54,724 bases of DNA. Source: Lysobacteraceae bacterium. GTDB taxonomy: Bacteria > Pseudomonadota > Gammaproteobacteria > Xanthomonadales > Ahniellaceae. This document shows, piece after piece, positions 32,477-40,793 of the stretch; position 1 is the first letter of the stretch; every line of letters starts with the position of its first letter. The notes beneath the pieces were generated by a model. It ran no database searches. It saw only the letters and a program-made list of their open reading frames with translations, and had not been told where the DNA came from. The stretch is taken from assembly GCA_002995625.1 (NCBI GenBank), contig PVBP01000012.1:1-54724 (forward strand). Direction: 5' to 3'. Position numbers and translations under genes: made by a program.

Positions 32477-35122
32477 ATGACCGCCCAGACTGAGTCCCCG
32501 ACCCGACGCGACTGGCTCGCCGCGGCCGCGATCGCGTTGCTCGCGCTCGCCGCGAATCTCGCCGGCTGGCAGCTCGCGCACCGGCCGGTGGACGTGCCCG
32601 ACTGGAACGGCCCGGTCGGCGGCTTCGCCTACAGCATCTTCCAGCGCGACCAGAGTCCGCTCGAAGGCCGGTTGCCGAGCGAGGCCGAGATCGATGCCGA
32701 CCTCGCGCTGCTCGCACGCCACTCCTCGCGCATCCGCACCTACGCCTCCGCCGAGCAACCCGCGCTGCCGCGCCTCGCCAGGGCCCACGGTCTCGAGCTG
32801 ACCGCCGGGGCGTGGCTCGACCGCCGGCGCGAGAACAACGAGGCCGAGCTCGCGGCGCTCGTCTCGGCGGCCCGCCAGCACGACAACATCCGGCGCGTGG
32901 TCGTCGGCAACGAGGCGATCCTGCGTGGGGATCTGACGCCGACCGAACTGATCGGCTACCTCGACCGCGCGCGCCGCCAGCTCGACGTGCCGGTATCGAC
33001 GGCCGAACCGTGGCACGTGTGGCTGAAGCATCCCGAGCTCGCGAGGCACGTCGACTACGTCACGATCCACCTGCTGCCGTACTGGGAAGGGATCCCGGTC
33101 GGGCGCGCGATCGACGACGTGCTGAGGCGCTACGACCAGGTGCGCGCCGCGTTCCCGGGCAAGCCCGTGGTCATCGGCGAAGTCGGCTGGCCGACCAACG
33201 GCGACCGCTTCAAGCGCGCGCGGCCTTCGACCGCCGGCGCCGCGGAGTTCCTGCGCCGCTTCTTCGCGGTCGCCGAGGCCAGAGGCCTCGACTACTACGT
33301 GATGGAAGCCTTCGACCAGCCGTGGAAGGAAGCCGGCGAAGGCCGCGTCGGCGCCTACTGGGGCCTGTTCACCGCCGACCGCGAGCCCAAGTTCGCGCTC
33401 TCGGGTCCCGTGCAGCCCGATCCGGACTGGCTCGCGAAGGCGCTCGCCGCCTCGGCGGTGGCCTTCGTCCCGATGCTGGCCTTCCTCGTCGCGTTCCGCC
33501 GCTTCCGCCTCGTCGGGCGCCTGTTCTTCGCCGGCCTGATCCAGGGCGCGGCGGCGCTGCTGGTCTGGTCGATCGGCGTGCCGTTCGACTACTACCTCGA
33601 CCCGCTCGACTGGGCGATGCTCGCGCTGCTGCTGCCGGCCCAGCTCGCGATCCTCGCGATCCTGCTCGCCAACGGCTTCGAGTTCGTCGAGGCGATCTGG
33701 AACCGCGGCTGGCAGCGCCACGCCACGCCGCGCGTCGATCCGGACCGGACCGACTGGCCCTTCGTCTCGATCCACCTCGCCTGCCACAACGAGCCGCCCG
33801 AGATGGTCATCGCCACGCTCGACTCGCTGGCGCGGCTCGACTACCCGGCCTTCGAGGTGATCGTGGTCGACAACAACACCGACCGCGAGGAGACCTGGAA
33901 GCCGGTCGAGGCGCGCTGTGCCGAGCTCGGTCCGCGCTTCCGCTTCTTCGCGCTGAAGCCGTGGCCCGGCTTCAAGGCCGGCGCGCTCAACTTCGCGCTG
34001 TCGCGGACCGATCCCCGGGCCGAGGTCATCGGCGTCGTCGATGCCGACTACGTCGTCGAGCGCGACTGGCTGCGCGCGCTCATCGGCCACTTCGACGATC
34101 CGAAGGTCGCGATCGTGCAGTGTCCGCAGGCCCACCGGGACTGGGAATCCAACGCGTTCCGCCGGATGACGAACTGGGAGTACGAGGGCTTCTTCCGGAT
34201 CGGCATGCACCACCGCAACGAGCGCGACGCGATCATCCAGCACGGCACGATGACGCTGATCCGCCGCCGCCCCTTGGCCGCGACCGGCGGCTGGGCCGAG
34301 TGGTGCATCGTCGAGGACGCCGAGCTCGGCCTGCGGCTGTTCAACGCCGGCCACTCCGCGGTCTACGTCGACCACGTGATGGGGCGCGGGCTGACCCCGG
34401 CCGACTTCACCGCGTACAAGTCGCAGCGCTTCCGCTGGGCCTTCGGCGCGATGCAGGTGCTGCGTCGCCACTGGCGCTGGCTGACGCGACCCGGCCCGCT
34501 GACCGGCGGCCAGCGCTACCACTTCCTGACCGGGTGGTTCGGCTGGTTCGCCGACGCGCTGCACCTCGTGTTCACGCTGCTCGCGATCGCGTGGACGCTG
34601 GGCCTGCTGCTGCGTCCCGAGGCCTTCAGCCTGCCGCTCCAGCTGTTCCTGGTCCCGGTGCTCGGCTTCTTCGCGGCGCGGGCGCTGTTCGGCATCGTCC
34701 TGTACCGCGTGCGGGTGCCCTGCTCGTGGGGCGACACGCTGCGCGCCGCGGTCGCGAGCATGGGGCTGTCGCACGCGATCGCGCGCGGCATCCTGAAGGG
34801 CCTCGTGACCGCCGAGCACCCGTTCACGCGCACCGCCAAGAGCCGGCGCCTGCGCTTCCGTCCCGGCGCCTTCGCGGCGGTCCGCGAGGAGATCCTGCTC
34901 GCGACCGCGCTGCTGCTGGCGATCGTCGGCGTGTGGGTCGAGTTCGGGACCAGCTCGCTCGAGGCCAACCTGTGGATGGCGATCCTCGCCGCGCAGTCGC
35001 TGCCCTATCTCTCCGCGGTTGCCTGCACCGTGGTCTCGGCCTTCGCCGGCGAACGCGCGGTGGCGCAGGAACCCGCCGCGGCCGCCCAGCCGCTCGCGCC
35101 GCCACCCGCAGGAACGGCCTGA
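32477..35122 (+). CDS. ndvB: NdvB-like beta-glucan synthase, GH17-GT2 fusion
   Basis: This 881-residue inner-membrane enzyme probably makes periplasmic beta-(1,3)-type (cyclic) glucans, as NdvB does in Pseudomonas and Bradyrhizobium. One membrane segment (about 13-33) leads to an extracytoplasmic GH17 domain (about 45-310) with acid/base Glu146 (VVVGNEAILRG) and nucleophile Glu235 (VVIGEVGWPT), expected to act as a transglycosylase. Three helices (about 322-402) follow, then the cytoplasmic GT2 domain with DAD 522-524, ED 613-614 and QRFRW 650-654, and several more helices. The start ATG 32477 begins right before the first helix; the frame is open further upstream. The stop overlaps the start of the PLA2-like lipoprotein gene (TGATG). 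It is divergent from the FG-GAP gene, with a 192-bp gap in which I see no gene. Confidence 0.88.
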   Translation: MTAQTESPTRRDWLAAAAIALLALAANLAGWQLAHRPVDVPDWNGPVGGFAYSIFQRDQSPLEGRLPSEAEIDADLALLARHSSRIRTYASAEQPALPRLARAHGLELTAGAWLDRRRENNEAELAALVSAARQHDNIRRVVVGNEAILRGDLTPTELIGYLDRARRQLDVPVSTAEPWHVWLKHPELARHVDYVTIHLLPYWEGIPVGRAIDDVLRRYDQVRAAFPGKPVVIGEVGWPTNGDRFKRARPSTAGAAEFLRRFFAVAEARGLDYYVMEAFDQPWKEAGEGRVGAYWGLFTADREPKFALSGPVQPDPDWLAKALAASAVAFVPMLAFLVAFRRFRLVGRLFFAGLIQGAAALLVWSIGVPFDYYLDPLDWAMLALLLPAQLAILAILLANGFEFVEAIWNRGWQRHATPRVDPDRTDWPFVSIHLACHNEPPEMVIATLDSLARLDYPAFEVIVVDNNTDREETWKPVEARCAELGPRFRFFALKPWPGFKAGALNFALSRTDPRAEVIGVVDADYVVERDWLRALIGHFDDPKVAIVQCPQAHRDWESNAFRRMTNWEYEGFFRIGMHHRNERDAIIQHGTMTLIRRRPLAATGGWAEWCIVEDAELGLRLFNAGHSAVYVDHVMGRGLTPADFTAYKSQRFRWAFGAMQVLRRHWRWLTRPGPLTGGQRYHFLTGWFGWFADALHLVFTLLAIAWTLGLLLRPEAFSLPLQLFLVPVLGFFAARALFGIVLYRVRVPCSWGDTLRAAVASMGLSHAIARGILKGLVTAEHPFTRTAKSRRLRFRPGAFAAVREEILLATALLLAIVGVWVEFGTSSLEANLWMAILAAQSLPYLSAVACTVVSAFAGERAVAQEPAAAAQPLAPPPAGTA

Positions 35123-35658
35123 TGCCCGCAAGCCTCGCTCTCGTCGTGCTGGTCGCCGCGCTGCTCACGGGCTGCGTGCAGCATCCGACGAGACCCGAGG
35201 GCGAGGGCCTCGCGTGGGCGTGGGGCAATTTCTGCGGCAAGTCCTATCCGGACCTCGGCGCCGGGACGCCGGCCGAGCGGCTCGCGGCCCTCGAGGCGAT
35301 CGAACCGGTAGACGACATCGACGCCGCCTGCCGCGAGCACGACCGCTGCTACCTCGAGCGCGGGATGCACGCGCTCGCCTGCGACGACGCGCTGGTGCGG
35401 CGCGTGCAGACGCTGCGCTTCGAGGGCCCGGACCGCAGGGCCTGCCGCCGGCTGGCCGACCAGATCGGACGCTTCTTCGCCTGCGCGATGCCATCGACCG
35501 GCGAGGGCCTCGACGCGCTGGTCGGCGCGCTGAAACCGCTGACCGGGCTGCATCCGATGTGCCCGGGCTTCACCACCGCCGACTTCCTCGGCGCGCTCGC
35601 CGATGCCCCGCCGCCGGGCGCCTGCCGCGCCATCAACGCGGAGAGGCCCTCGCGCTGA
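35122..35658 (+). CDS. Phospholipase A2-like lipoprotein
   Basis: This 178-residue lipoprotein has the lipobox L-T-G-C with Cys18. After it, the segment DDIDAACREHDRCYLERG carries the C-x-x-H-D-x-C-Y signature of phospholipase A2, with catalytic His73 and Asp74. WGNFCGKSYPD (35-45) is placed like the calcium-binding loop of PLA2. Further cysteines (87, 108, 120, 145 and 168) suggest disulfide bonds and so a periplasmic or outer-membrane site. The activity, sn-2 acyl ester hydrolysis, is inferred from the motif only. ATG 35122 overlaps the ndvB stop by one base (TGATG), so the two are translationally coupled. The stop is 84 bp before parC. Confidence 0.82.
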   Translation: MPASLALVVLVAALLTGCVQHPTRPEGEGLAWAWGNFCGKSYPDLGAGTPAERLAALEAIEPVDDIDAACREHDRCYLERGMHALACDDALVRRVQTLRFEGPDRRACRRLADQIGRFFACAMPSTGEGLDALVGALKPLTGLHPMCPGFTTADFLGALADAPPPGACRAINAERPSR

Positions 35659-35742
35659 GGGCTCCAGGCCCTCGGCGGGCCATGCGCCGCCGCCCCGCGC
35701 GATAATCGCGGGCTCGACCGCGATCGCTGGTGACCCGTTCCG

Positions 35743-37998
35743 ATGGCCGACCCCGCCCGTCCGACCTTCCACGGCTTCGAGCAGCTGCCGCTGCGCGACT
35801 TCGCCGAGCGCGCCTACCTCGACTACTCGATGTACGTCGTGCTCGACCGCGCGCTGCCGTTCGTCGGCGATGGCCTGAAGCCGGTGCAGCGACGCATCGT
35901 GTACGCGATGAGCGAACTCGGCCTCGACGCCGGCGCCAAGCCCAAGAAGGCCGCGCGCACGATCGGCGACGTGATCGGCAAGTACCACCCGCACGGCGAC
36001 TCGGCCGCCTACGAGGCGCTGGTGCTGATGGCGCAGCCGTTCTCGTACCGGTACCCGCTGATCGAGGGCCAGGGCAACTTCGGCTCGCCGGACGATCCGA
36101 AGAGCTTCGCGGCGATGCGCTACACCGAGGCGAAGCTGTCGCGCTTCGCCGAACTGCTGCTGTCCGAGCTCGGCCAGGGCACGGTCGACTGGTCGCCGAA
36201 CTTCGATGGCACCCTCGAGGAGCCGGGCTGGCTGCCGGCGCGCGTGCCGCACGTGCTGCTGAACGGCGCGACCGGGATCGCGGTCGGCATGGCCACCGAC
36301 ATCCCGCCGCACAACCTGCGCGAGGTCGCCGCGGCCTGCGTACGCCTGATCGACGAGCCCGACGTCGACGTGCGCGGGCTGCTGGAGCACGTCAAGGGCC
36401 CGGACTATCCGACCGCGGCCGAGATCATCACGCCGAAGGCCGAGATCGCCGAGGTCTACGCGACCGGCGCCGGTTCGGTCCGGGCGCGCGCGGTCTACGC
36501 GGCGAGCGGCGCCGAGGTCGTCGTCACCGCGCTGCCCTACCAGGTGTCGCCGGCGAAGATCCAGGAGCAGGTCGCGCAGCAGATGCGCGCGAAGAAGCTG
36601 CCGATGGTCGAGGACATCCGCGACGAGTCCGACCACGCGAACCCGGTGCGCATCGTGCTGGTGCTGCGCTCGAGCCGGGTCGACGTCGAGGCGCTGATGG
36701 GGCACCTGTTCGCGACCACCGACCTCGAGAAGAGCTACCGGGTCAACCTCAACGTGATCGGCCTCGACGGCCGGCCGCAGCAGAAGGACCTGAAGACCCT
36801 GCTGCTCGAGTGGCTCGCGTTCCGCACCGATACGGTCAAGCGCCGCCTGGTCCATCGCCTCGACAAGGTCGATCGCAGGCTGCATCTGCTCGAAGGCCTG
36901 CGGATCGCCTACCTGAACCTCGACGAGGTGATCCGGATCATCCGCACCGAGGACGAGCCGAAGCCGACGCTGATCGCGCGCTTCGGCCTCTCCGAGATCC
37001 AGGCCGACTACATCCTCGACACGAAGCTGCGCCAGCTCGCGCGGCTCGAGGAGATGAAGCTGCGCGGCGAGCAGGACGAACTCGAGCAGGAGCGCGCGCG
37101 GATCAACGTGATCCTGAAGTCGAAGGCGAAGCTGACCGGGCTGGTGCGCCAGGAGCTGATCGCCGACGCCGAGCGGTTCGGTGACGCCCGGCGCTCGCCG
37201 GTGGTCGAGCGTGGCGCGGCGGCGGCGCTGTCGGAGGCCGACCTGGTGCCGTCCGAGCCGGTGACCGTGGTGCTCTCGCGCAAGGGCTGGGTTCGGGCCG
37301 CCAAGGGCCACGACGTCGACGCCGCCGGGCTCGCCTACCGCGAGGGCGACGGTCTCGCCGCGGCGGCGCGCGGCAAGAGCAACCAGACCGTGGTGTTCTT
37401 CGACTCGACCGGCCGCGCGTACGCAACCGCGGCGCACGCGCTGCCGTCCGCGCGCGGGCACGGCGAGCCGCTGTCCGGCCGCTTCACGCCGCCGGCCGGC
37501 GCCAGCTTCGATGCGCTCGCGATCGGCGACGACGCCGCGAAGCTGGTGGTCGCAACCACCCACGGCTACGGCTTCGTGACCCGCTTCGAGGCGCTCGTCG
37601 CGCGCAACAAGAACGGAAAGCAGATCGTCTCGCTGACCGACGGCGCGCGAATCCTGGTGCCGGGACTCACGGCCGACCCGGCGCGCGACCGCATCGTGAT
37701 CGCGACCAGCGCGGGTCACCTGCTGATGTTCTCGGTCGCCGACCTGCCGGAGCTCGACAAGGGCAAGGGCAACAAGCTGATCGAGATCCCGAAGAAGCGC
37801 CTCGCCGGCGGCGAGGAGGCGGTCGTCGGCATCGCCGTGATCGCCGAGGGCGGCGCGGTCGTGGTCCACGCCGGCGCGCGCCACATGACGCTCAAGTGGT
37901 CGGACCTGGTCGAGTACGGCGGCCACCGCGCGCAGCGCGGGGGACTCCTGCCGCGCGGCTTCCAGCGCGTCGAGCGGATCGAGCCGGTCGAGGGCTGA
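35743..37998 (+). CDS. parC: DNA topoisomerase IV subunit A (ParC)
   Basis: This 751-residue type IIA topoisomerase subunit breaks and rejoins DNA with ParE to decatenate chromosomes. The active-site tyrosine is Tyr127 in [12 protein letters not shown]. The quinolone-determining region reads [14 protein letters not shown], with Ser87 and Glu91 intact, the residues usually mutated in resistant strains, so the sequence is of the sensitive type. The C-terminal part (about 495-751) is a shortened, degenerate beta-pinwheel, which together with the length separates ParC from GyrA (about 850 or more residues, GyrA box). A GATAAT at 35701-35706 may be the -10 box. ParE is not in the window. Confidence 0.95.
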   Translation: MADPARPTFHGFEQLPLRDFAERAYLDYSMYVVLDRALPFVGDGLKPVQRRIVYAMSELGLDAGAKPKKAARTIGDVIGKYHPHGDSAAYEALVLMAQPFSYRYPLIEGQGNFGSPDDPKSFAAMRYTEAKLSRFAELLLSELGQGTVDWSPNFDGTLEEPGWLPARVPHVLLNGATGIAVGMATDIPPHNLREVAAACVRLIDEPDVDVRGLLEHVKGPDYPTAAEIITPKAEIAEVYATGAGSVRARAVYAASGAEVVVTALPYQVSPAKIQEQVAQQMRAKKLPMVEDIRDESDHANPVRIVLVLRSSRVDVEALMGHLFATTDLEKSYRVNLNVIGLDGRPQQKDLKTLLLEWLAFRTDTVKRRLVHRLDKVDRRLHLLEGLRIAYLNLDEVIRIIRTEDEPKPTLIARFGLSEIQADYILDTKLRQLARLEEMKLRGEQDELEQERARINVILKSKAKLTGLVRQELIADAERFGDARRSPVVERGAAAALSEADLVPSEPVTVVLSRKGWVRAAKGHDVDAAGLAYREGDGLAAAARGKSNQTVVFFDSTGRAYATAAHALPSARGHGEPLSGRFTPPAGASFDALAIGDDAAKLVVATTHGYGFVTRFEALVARNKNGKQIVSLTDGARILVPGLTADPARDRIVIATSAGHLLMFSVADLPELDKGKGNKLIEIPKKRLAGGEEAVVGIAVIAEGGAVVVHAGARHMTLKWSDLVEYGGHRAQRGGLLPRGFQRVERIEPVEG

Positions 37999-38029
37999 CC
38001 GGCGCACGGTCCGCGGACCGACCGACGCG

Positions 38030-38563
38030 ATGCCGCGCGAGCCGCTGCTCGTGGGCCTGCCGCCGCTGGTCGGCCGGGCGCCGCGCGTGCTCGTGCTGGG
38101 CTCGATGCCGGGTGCCGCTTCGCTGGCGGCGCGCGCGTACTACGCCCACCCGCGCAACGCCTTCTGGACCCTGGTCGGCGAGCTGACGGGCGTCGATCCC
38201 GCCGCGCCCTACCCGGTCCGCGCCGCGGCGCTGGCGGCGGCCGGGATCGCATTGTGGGACGTGATCGGCGCCTGCCGCAGGCAGGGCAGCCTCGATGCCG
38301 CGATCGATCCCGCCTCGATCCGGATCAATCCGGTCGGCGAACTGCTCGTTCGCGAGCGCGGCATCGGGCGGATCCTGACCAACGGTGGCCTCGCGTCGCG
38401 CCTGTACGCGCGGCACCTCGCGGGCACCCTGCCGCGGCCGGTCGAGCACCGCGCGCTGCCATCGACCAGCCCGGCCAACGCGGCGTGGAGCCTCGCGCGC
38501 AAGCGCGCGGCGTGGATCCCTGCCCTCACCGATCCGGGTCCCAGCGCCAGGCACGGCGGCTGA
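38030..38563 (+). CDS. Hypoxanthine/deoxyinosine DNA glycosylase (UDG superfamily)
   Basis: This 177-residue base-excision repair enzyme belongs to the uracil-DNA glycosylase superfamily, in the branch that removes hypoxanthine (deoxyinosine) from DNA. Motif 1 is VLVLGSMPGAASL, followed by YYAHPRNAFW, which carries the conserved Asn43, and motif 2 is ALPSTSPAN near residues 142-150. These fit the HDG family rather than MUG, whose motif 1 has GxNPG. The gene starts 31 bp after parC and may be co-transcribed with it. After its stop there are 251 bp without a gene. Confidence 0.87.
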   Translation: MPREPLLVGLPPLVGRAPRVLVLGSMPGAASLAARAYYAHPRNAFWTLVGELTGVDPAAPYPVRAAALAAAGIALWDVIGACRRQGSLDAAIDPASIRINPVGELLVRERGIGRILTNGGLASRLYARHLAGTLPRPVEHRALPSTSPANAAWSLARKRAAWIPALTDPGPSARHGG

Positions 38564-38814
38564 CGCGGGCGGCACCAATCGCTGCGCCGCGCGACGAATC
38601 CGTTGCGGAGCCCTGTCCACGCCCGTGCCGGACCTCTCGCGCGGGGGTGCCGCGCGTCGCGACCGAGTCACGGCGACGTCTATTCGCGAACCAGTTCGCA
38701 TGCCTGGGGGTTTTTCCGGCGTCACGGACGCGTGAATCGCAAAACAGTTCTCGGACGACCGCAATGCGGTCGGAAAACACTGTCGGCGACGGTCACGATC
38801 CTCGGGAGTGAGCC

Positions 38815-39483
38815 ATGAACGTCGATCGATTCACCCTTCCGACCACCTTCTTCGCCAGCCTCGCCATCGCGTCGACCATCGCCCTGCTCGGCGGGTGCGG
38901 GGGCGAAGCTCCGTCCCGGCCCGCCGTCGCCGACCACGCCGGACCCGCCGGCCCGATCGCCGACCGCGTCGTGCCGAGGCCGGATCCGGCCGAATCCTCG
39001 GCGGAGCTCCGACGGCTGGTCGCGCGCGGGAACCAGGCCTTCGCCGCGGGCCGTCTGTTCGAGCCGGCCGGTGACAGCGCCATCGATCACTACGCCGCGG
39101 CGGTCGCGATCGATCCGGCCGATCCGGCGGTCCGCGAAGCCGTCTCGGACCTGCTGCCGCTGGCCCTGGCGCGGGCGGAATCGGTGATCGTTCGGGGCAG
39201 CCGCGCGGACGCGGCGGTGCTGCTCGACCGGATCGATCGGCTCACGCCGGGTTCGCCGGCGATCGGGGCGCTGCGCGGTCGGCTGGCGGCAGCGATCCGC
39301 GCCGACGCCGAGGCCGAGGCTGCGGCCGCGGCGCGCCTGGCCGAGGCGAACCCGGAACCCGCGCCATTGACCGACGCCGCGGTCGCGGAGCAGCCGACGA
39401 CACCCCCGATCACCGTCGACGCGATCGCGCTCGACGTCGCCCCGGTCCGCCCGATCGACCTGGCGGATTCCTCGCGACGCTGA
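38815..39483 (+). CDS. TPR-like lipoprotein, paralogue of the downstream TonB-domain protein
   Basis: This 222-residue probable lipoprotein has a hydrophobic leader ending in L-G-G-C with Cys28. The mature part (about 60-165) is helical and TPR-like: LVARGNQAFAAGRLFEPAGD, then AIDHYAAAVAIDPADPAVRE and SDLLPLALARAESV. The same segment occurs in the next gene (AFREGRLFDPSGDNALEHYA, then SDLFPLALARAEAA), so the two genes arose by duplication. This copy stops about 130 residues earlier and lacks the TonB domain. A GGGAG Shine-Dalgarno precedes the ATG. The function is unknown. It could be a periplasmic scaffold or an accessory part of the TonB-like system next to it. Confidence 0.82.
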   Translation: MNVDRFTLPTTFFASLAIASTIALLGGCGGEAPSRPAVADHAGPAGPIADRVVPRPDPAESSAELRRLVARGNQAFAAGRLFEPAGDSAIDHYAAAVAIDPADPAVREAVSDLLPLALARAESVIVRGSRADAAVLLDRIDRLTPGSPAIGALRGRLAAAIRADAEAEAAAAARLAEANPEPAPLTDAAVAEQPTTPPITVDAIALDVAPVRPIDLADSSRR

Positions 39484-39632
39484 GCCAAGCGTCGTCCCGG
39501 TTGCCGGGAGCACGGTCGCCTGCGCCGGGGCCGCGCCCCCCGGTGCGGACGAAGTCGACACGGCTGCTTCGAACGGCTGACACATCCAGCGCCGATCATC
39601 CGCGGCCCGCGCGGAGCCGGCGTCGCTCGACC

Positions 39633-40688
39633 ATGTCCACGTCACGTCCTGAGGGGCATCACAGTCTTCCCTCGCTGCTGCTGGGCCTTGTCTGCGCGCT
39701 GGGCGGCGCGGCCTGCTCGCGGTCGACCGACCCCACCGGCGCGGACGCGGCCGTCGCGGTCCCGACCACGACCGATGCGACGGCCGATCGGACGGCGACG
39801 AATCCGGCCCGCGACCGGCTGGCGCTTGCCGTTTCCGCGTTCCGCGAGGGCCGCCTGTTCGATCCGTCCGGAGACAACGCGCTCGAGCACTACGCCGCGG
39901 TGCTTGCGCTCGATGCCTCGAATGCCGCGGCGCGAGAGGCGCTGAGCGACCTGTTCCCGCTCGCGCTCGCGCGCGCCGAGGCCGCGGCCGCCCGTGGCGA
40001 CGCGGCCGACGCAAGCCGCGTCCTCGAGCTGCTCGCGAGCGTGTACCCGGATTCGGGCGCGGTCGCCTCGCTGCGCGAGCGCCTGCGCGAGCCGGCGACG
40101 TCGGCCGTCGCTCGCGAGACGGGAGTCGGGGCGACCCCGGGGACCGCCGCGCCGGATCCGGCGCCGGCCCCGGCATCGATGCTGCCTTCGATCCTGCAGG
40201 AATCGTCCGCCGAGGCGCCGAGCCGCGCGCCGATCGCCGCCGCTCCGGCGGAGGTCGCCGAGCGGCCTGCGCCGGTCGAGGCCTACGCCGACACACGGAC
40301 GCCGGCCCCCGCCGAATCTTCCCCGCCAGCAGGGAATCGCGCGGCGGACGTGGATGCCCGGCCCGCGACCGATCCGGCGACGCCCGCGAACGCGACGAGC
40401 CGTGCGCCGACGGCTGCCGCGACGGCCGCTCGCCTGATCGAGCGGGTGCCACCGGACTATCCGCCGATCGCCCGTCAGCGCCGGATCGAAGGCTGGGTCG
40501 AACTCGAGTACGTGGTCGACGCGGCCGGCCGGGTGACCGACGTCCGGGTGCTGGGCTCGCATCCGTCCCGGATGTTCGAGGCCGCCGCCGAGCGGGCGCT
40601 GCGGCGCTGGCGGTTCGAGCCGGCGATTCGCAACGGGGTTCCGGAGGCATCGGTCGGCAGGACCCGGATCGATTTCACGCTGGGCTGA
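39633..40688 (+). CDS. TonB-domain protein with TPR-like region and lipoprotein-like leader
   Basis: This 351-residue envelope protein has a leader LPSLLLGLVCALGGAAC with a Cys at residue 28, the same position as in its upstream paralogue, though the box G-A-A-C is a weak lipobox. A TPR-like region (about 60-150) follows, with GRLFDPSGDNALEHYAAVLA. A low-complexity Ala/Pro-rich stretch (about 155-260) comes next. The C-terminal TonB domain (about 264-351) includes VPPDYPPIARQRRIEGWVEL, DAAGRVTDVRVLGSHP and ALRRWRFEPAI. TonB domains contact the TonB box of outer-membrane receptors. The usual N-terminal SxxxH helix that contacts ExbB is not seen. No ExbB/ExbD or receptor is nearby. ATG 39633 is chosen because it directly precedes the leader. 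Confidence 0.85.
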   Translation: MSTSRPEGHHSLPSLLLGLVCALGGAACSRSTDPTGADAAVAVPTTTDATADRTATNPARDRLALAVSAFREGRLFDPSGDNALEHYAAVLALDASNAAAREALSDLFPLALARAEAAAARGDAADASRVLELLASVYPDSGAVASLRERLREPATSAVARETGVGATPGTAAPDPAPAPASMLPSILQESSAEAPSRAPIAAAPAEVAERPAPVEAYADTRTPAPAESSPPAGNRAADVDARPATDPATPANATSRAPTAAATAARLIERVPPDYPPIARQRRIEGWVELEYVVDAAGRVTDVRVLGSHPSRMFEAAAERALRRWRFEPAIRNGVPEASVGRTRIDFTLG

Positions 40689-40721
40689 ACGCGCGCCACC
40701 GCAGCCGCGCGTGCGCACGCT

Positions 40722-40749
40722 CCGAAGGCCGACATAATCGGACCTTCGG
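40722..40749. promoter_or_regulatory. Inverted repeat around a CATAAT box
   Basis: The arms CCGAAGGCCGA and TCGGACCTTCGG form an inverted repeat (one bulged base) around CATAA, 34 bases after the TonB-domain gene and 45 bases before the acylase gene. It may be a terminator of the first, or an operator placed on a -10 box (CATAAT) of the second. The sequence alone does not decide. Confidence 0.4.
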
Positions 40750-40793
40750 CGCCGCATGCTCCGCGGGACGGCGCCTTCGATCCGGGATCTGCA

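Noticed and set aside
38564-38814. Gene in the 251-bp gap after the DNA glycosylase
   Set aside because: Only short frames in several phases exist, without a ribosome site or recognisable product. The stretch is probably the promoter region of the downstream lipoprotein gene.
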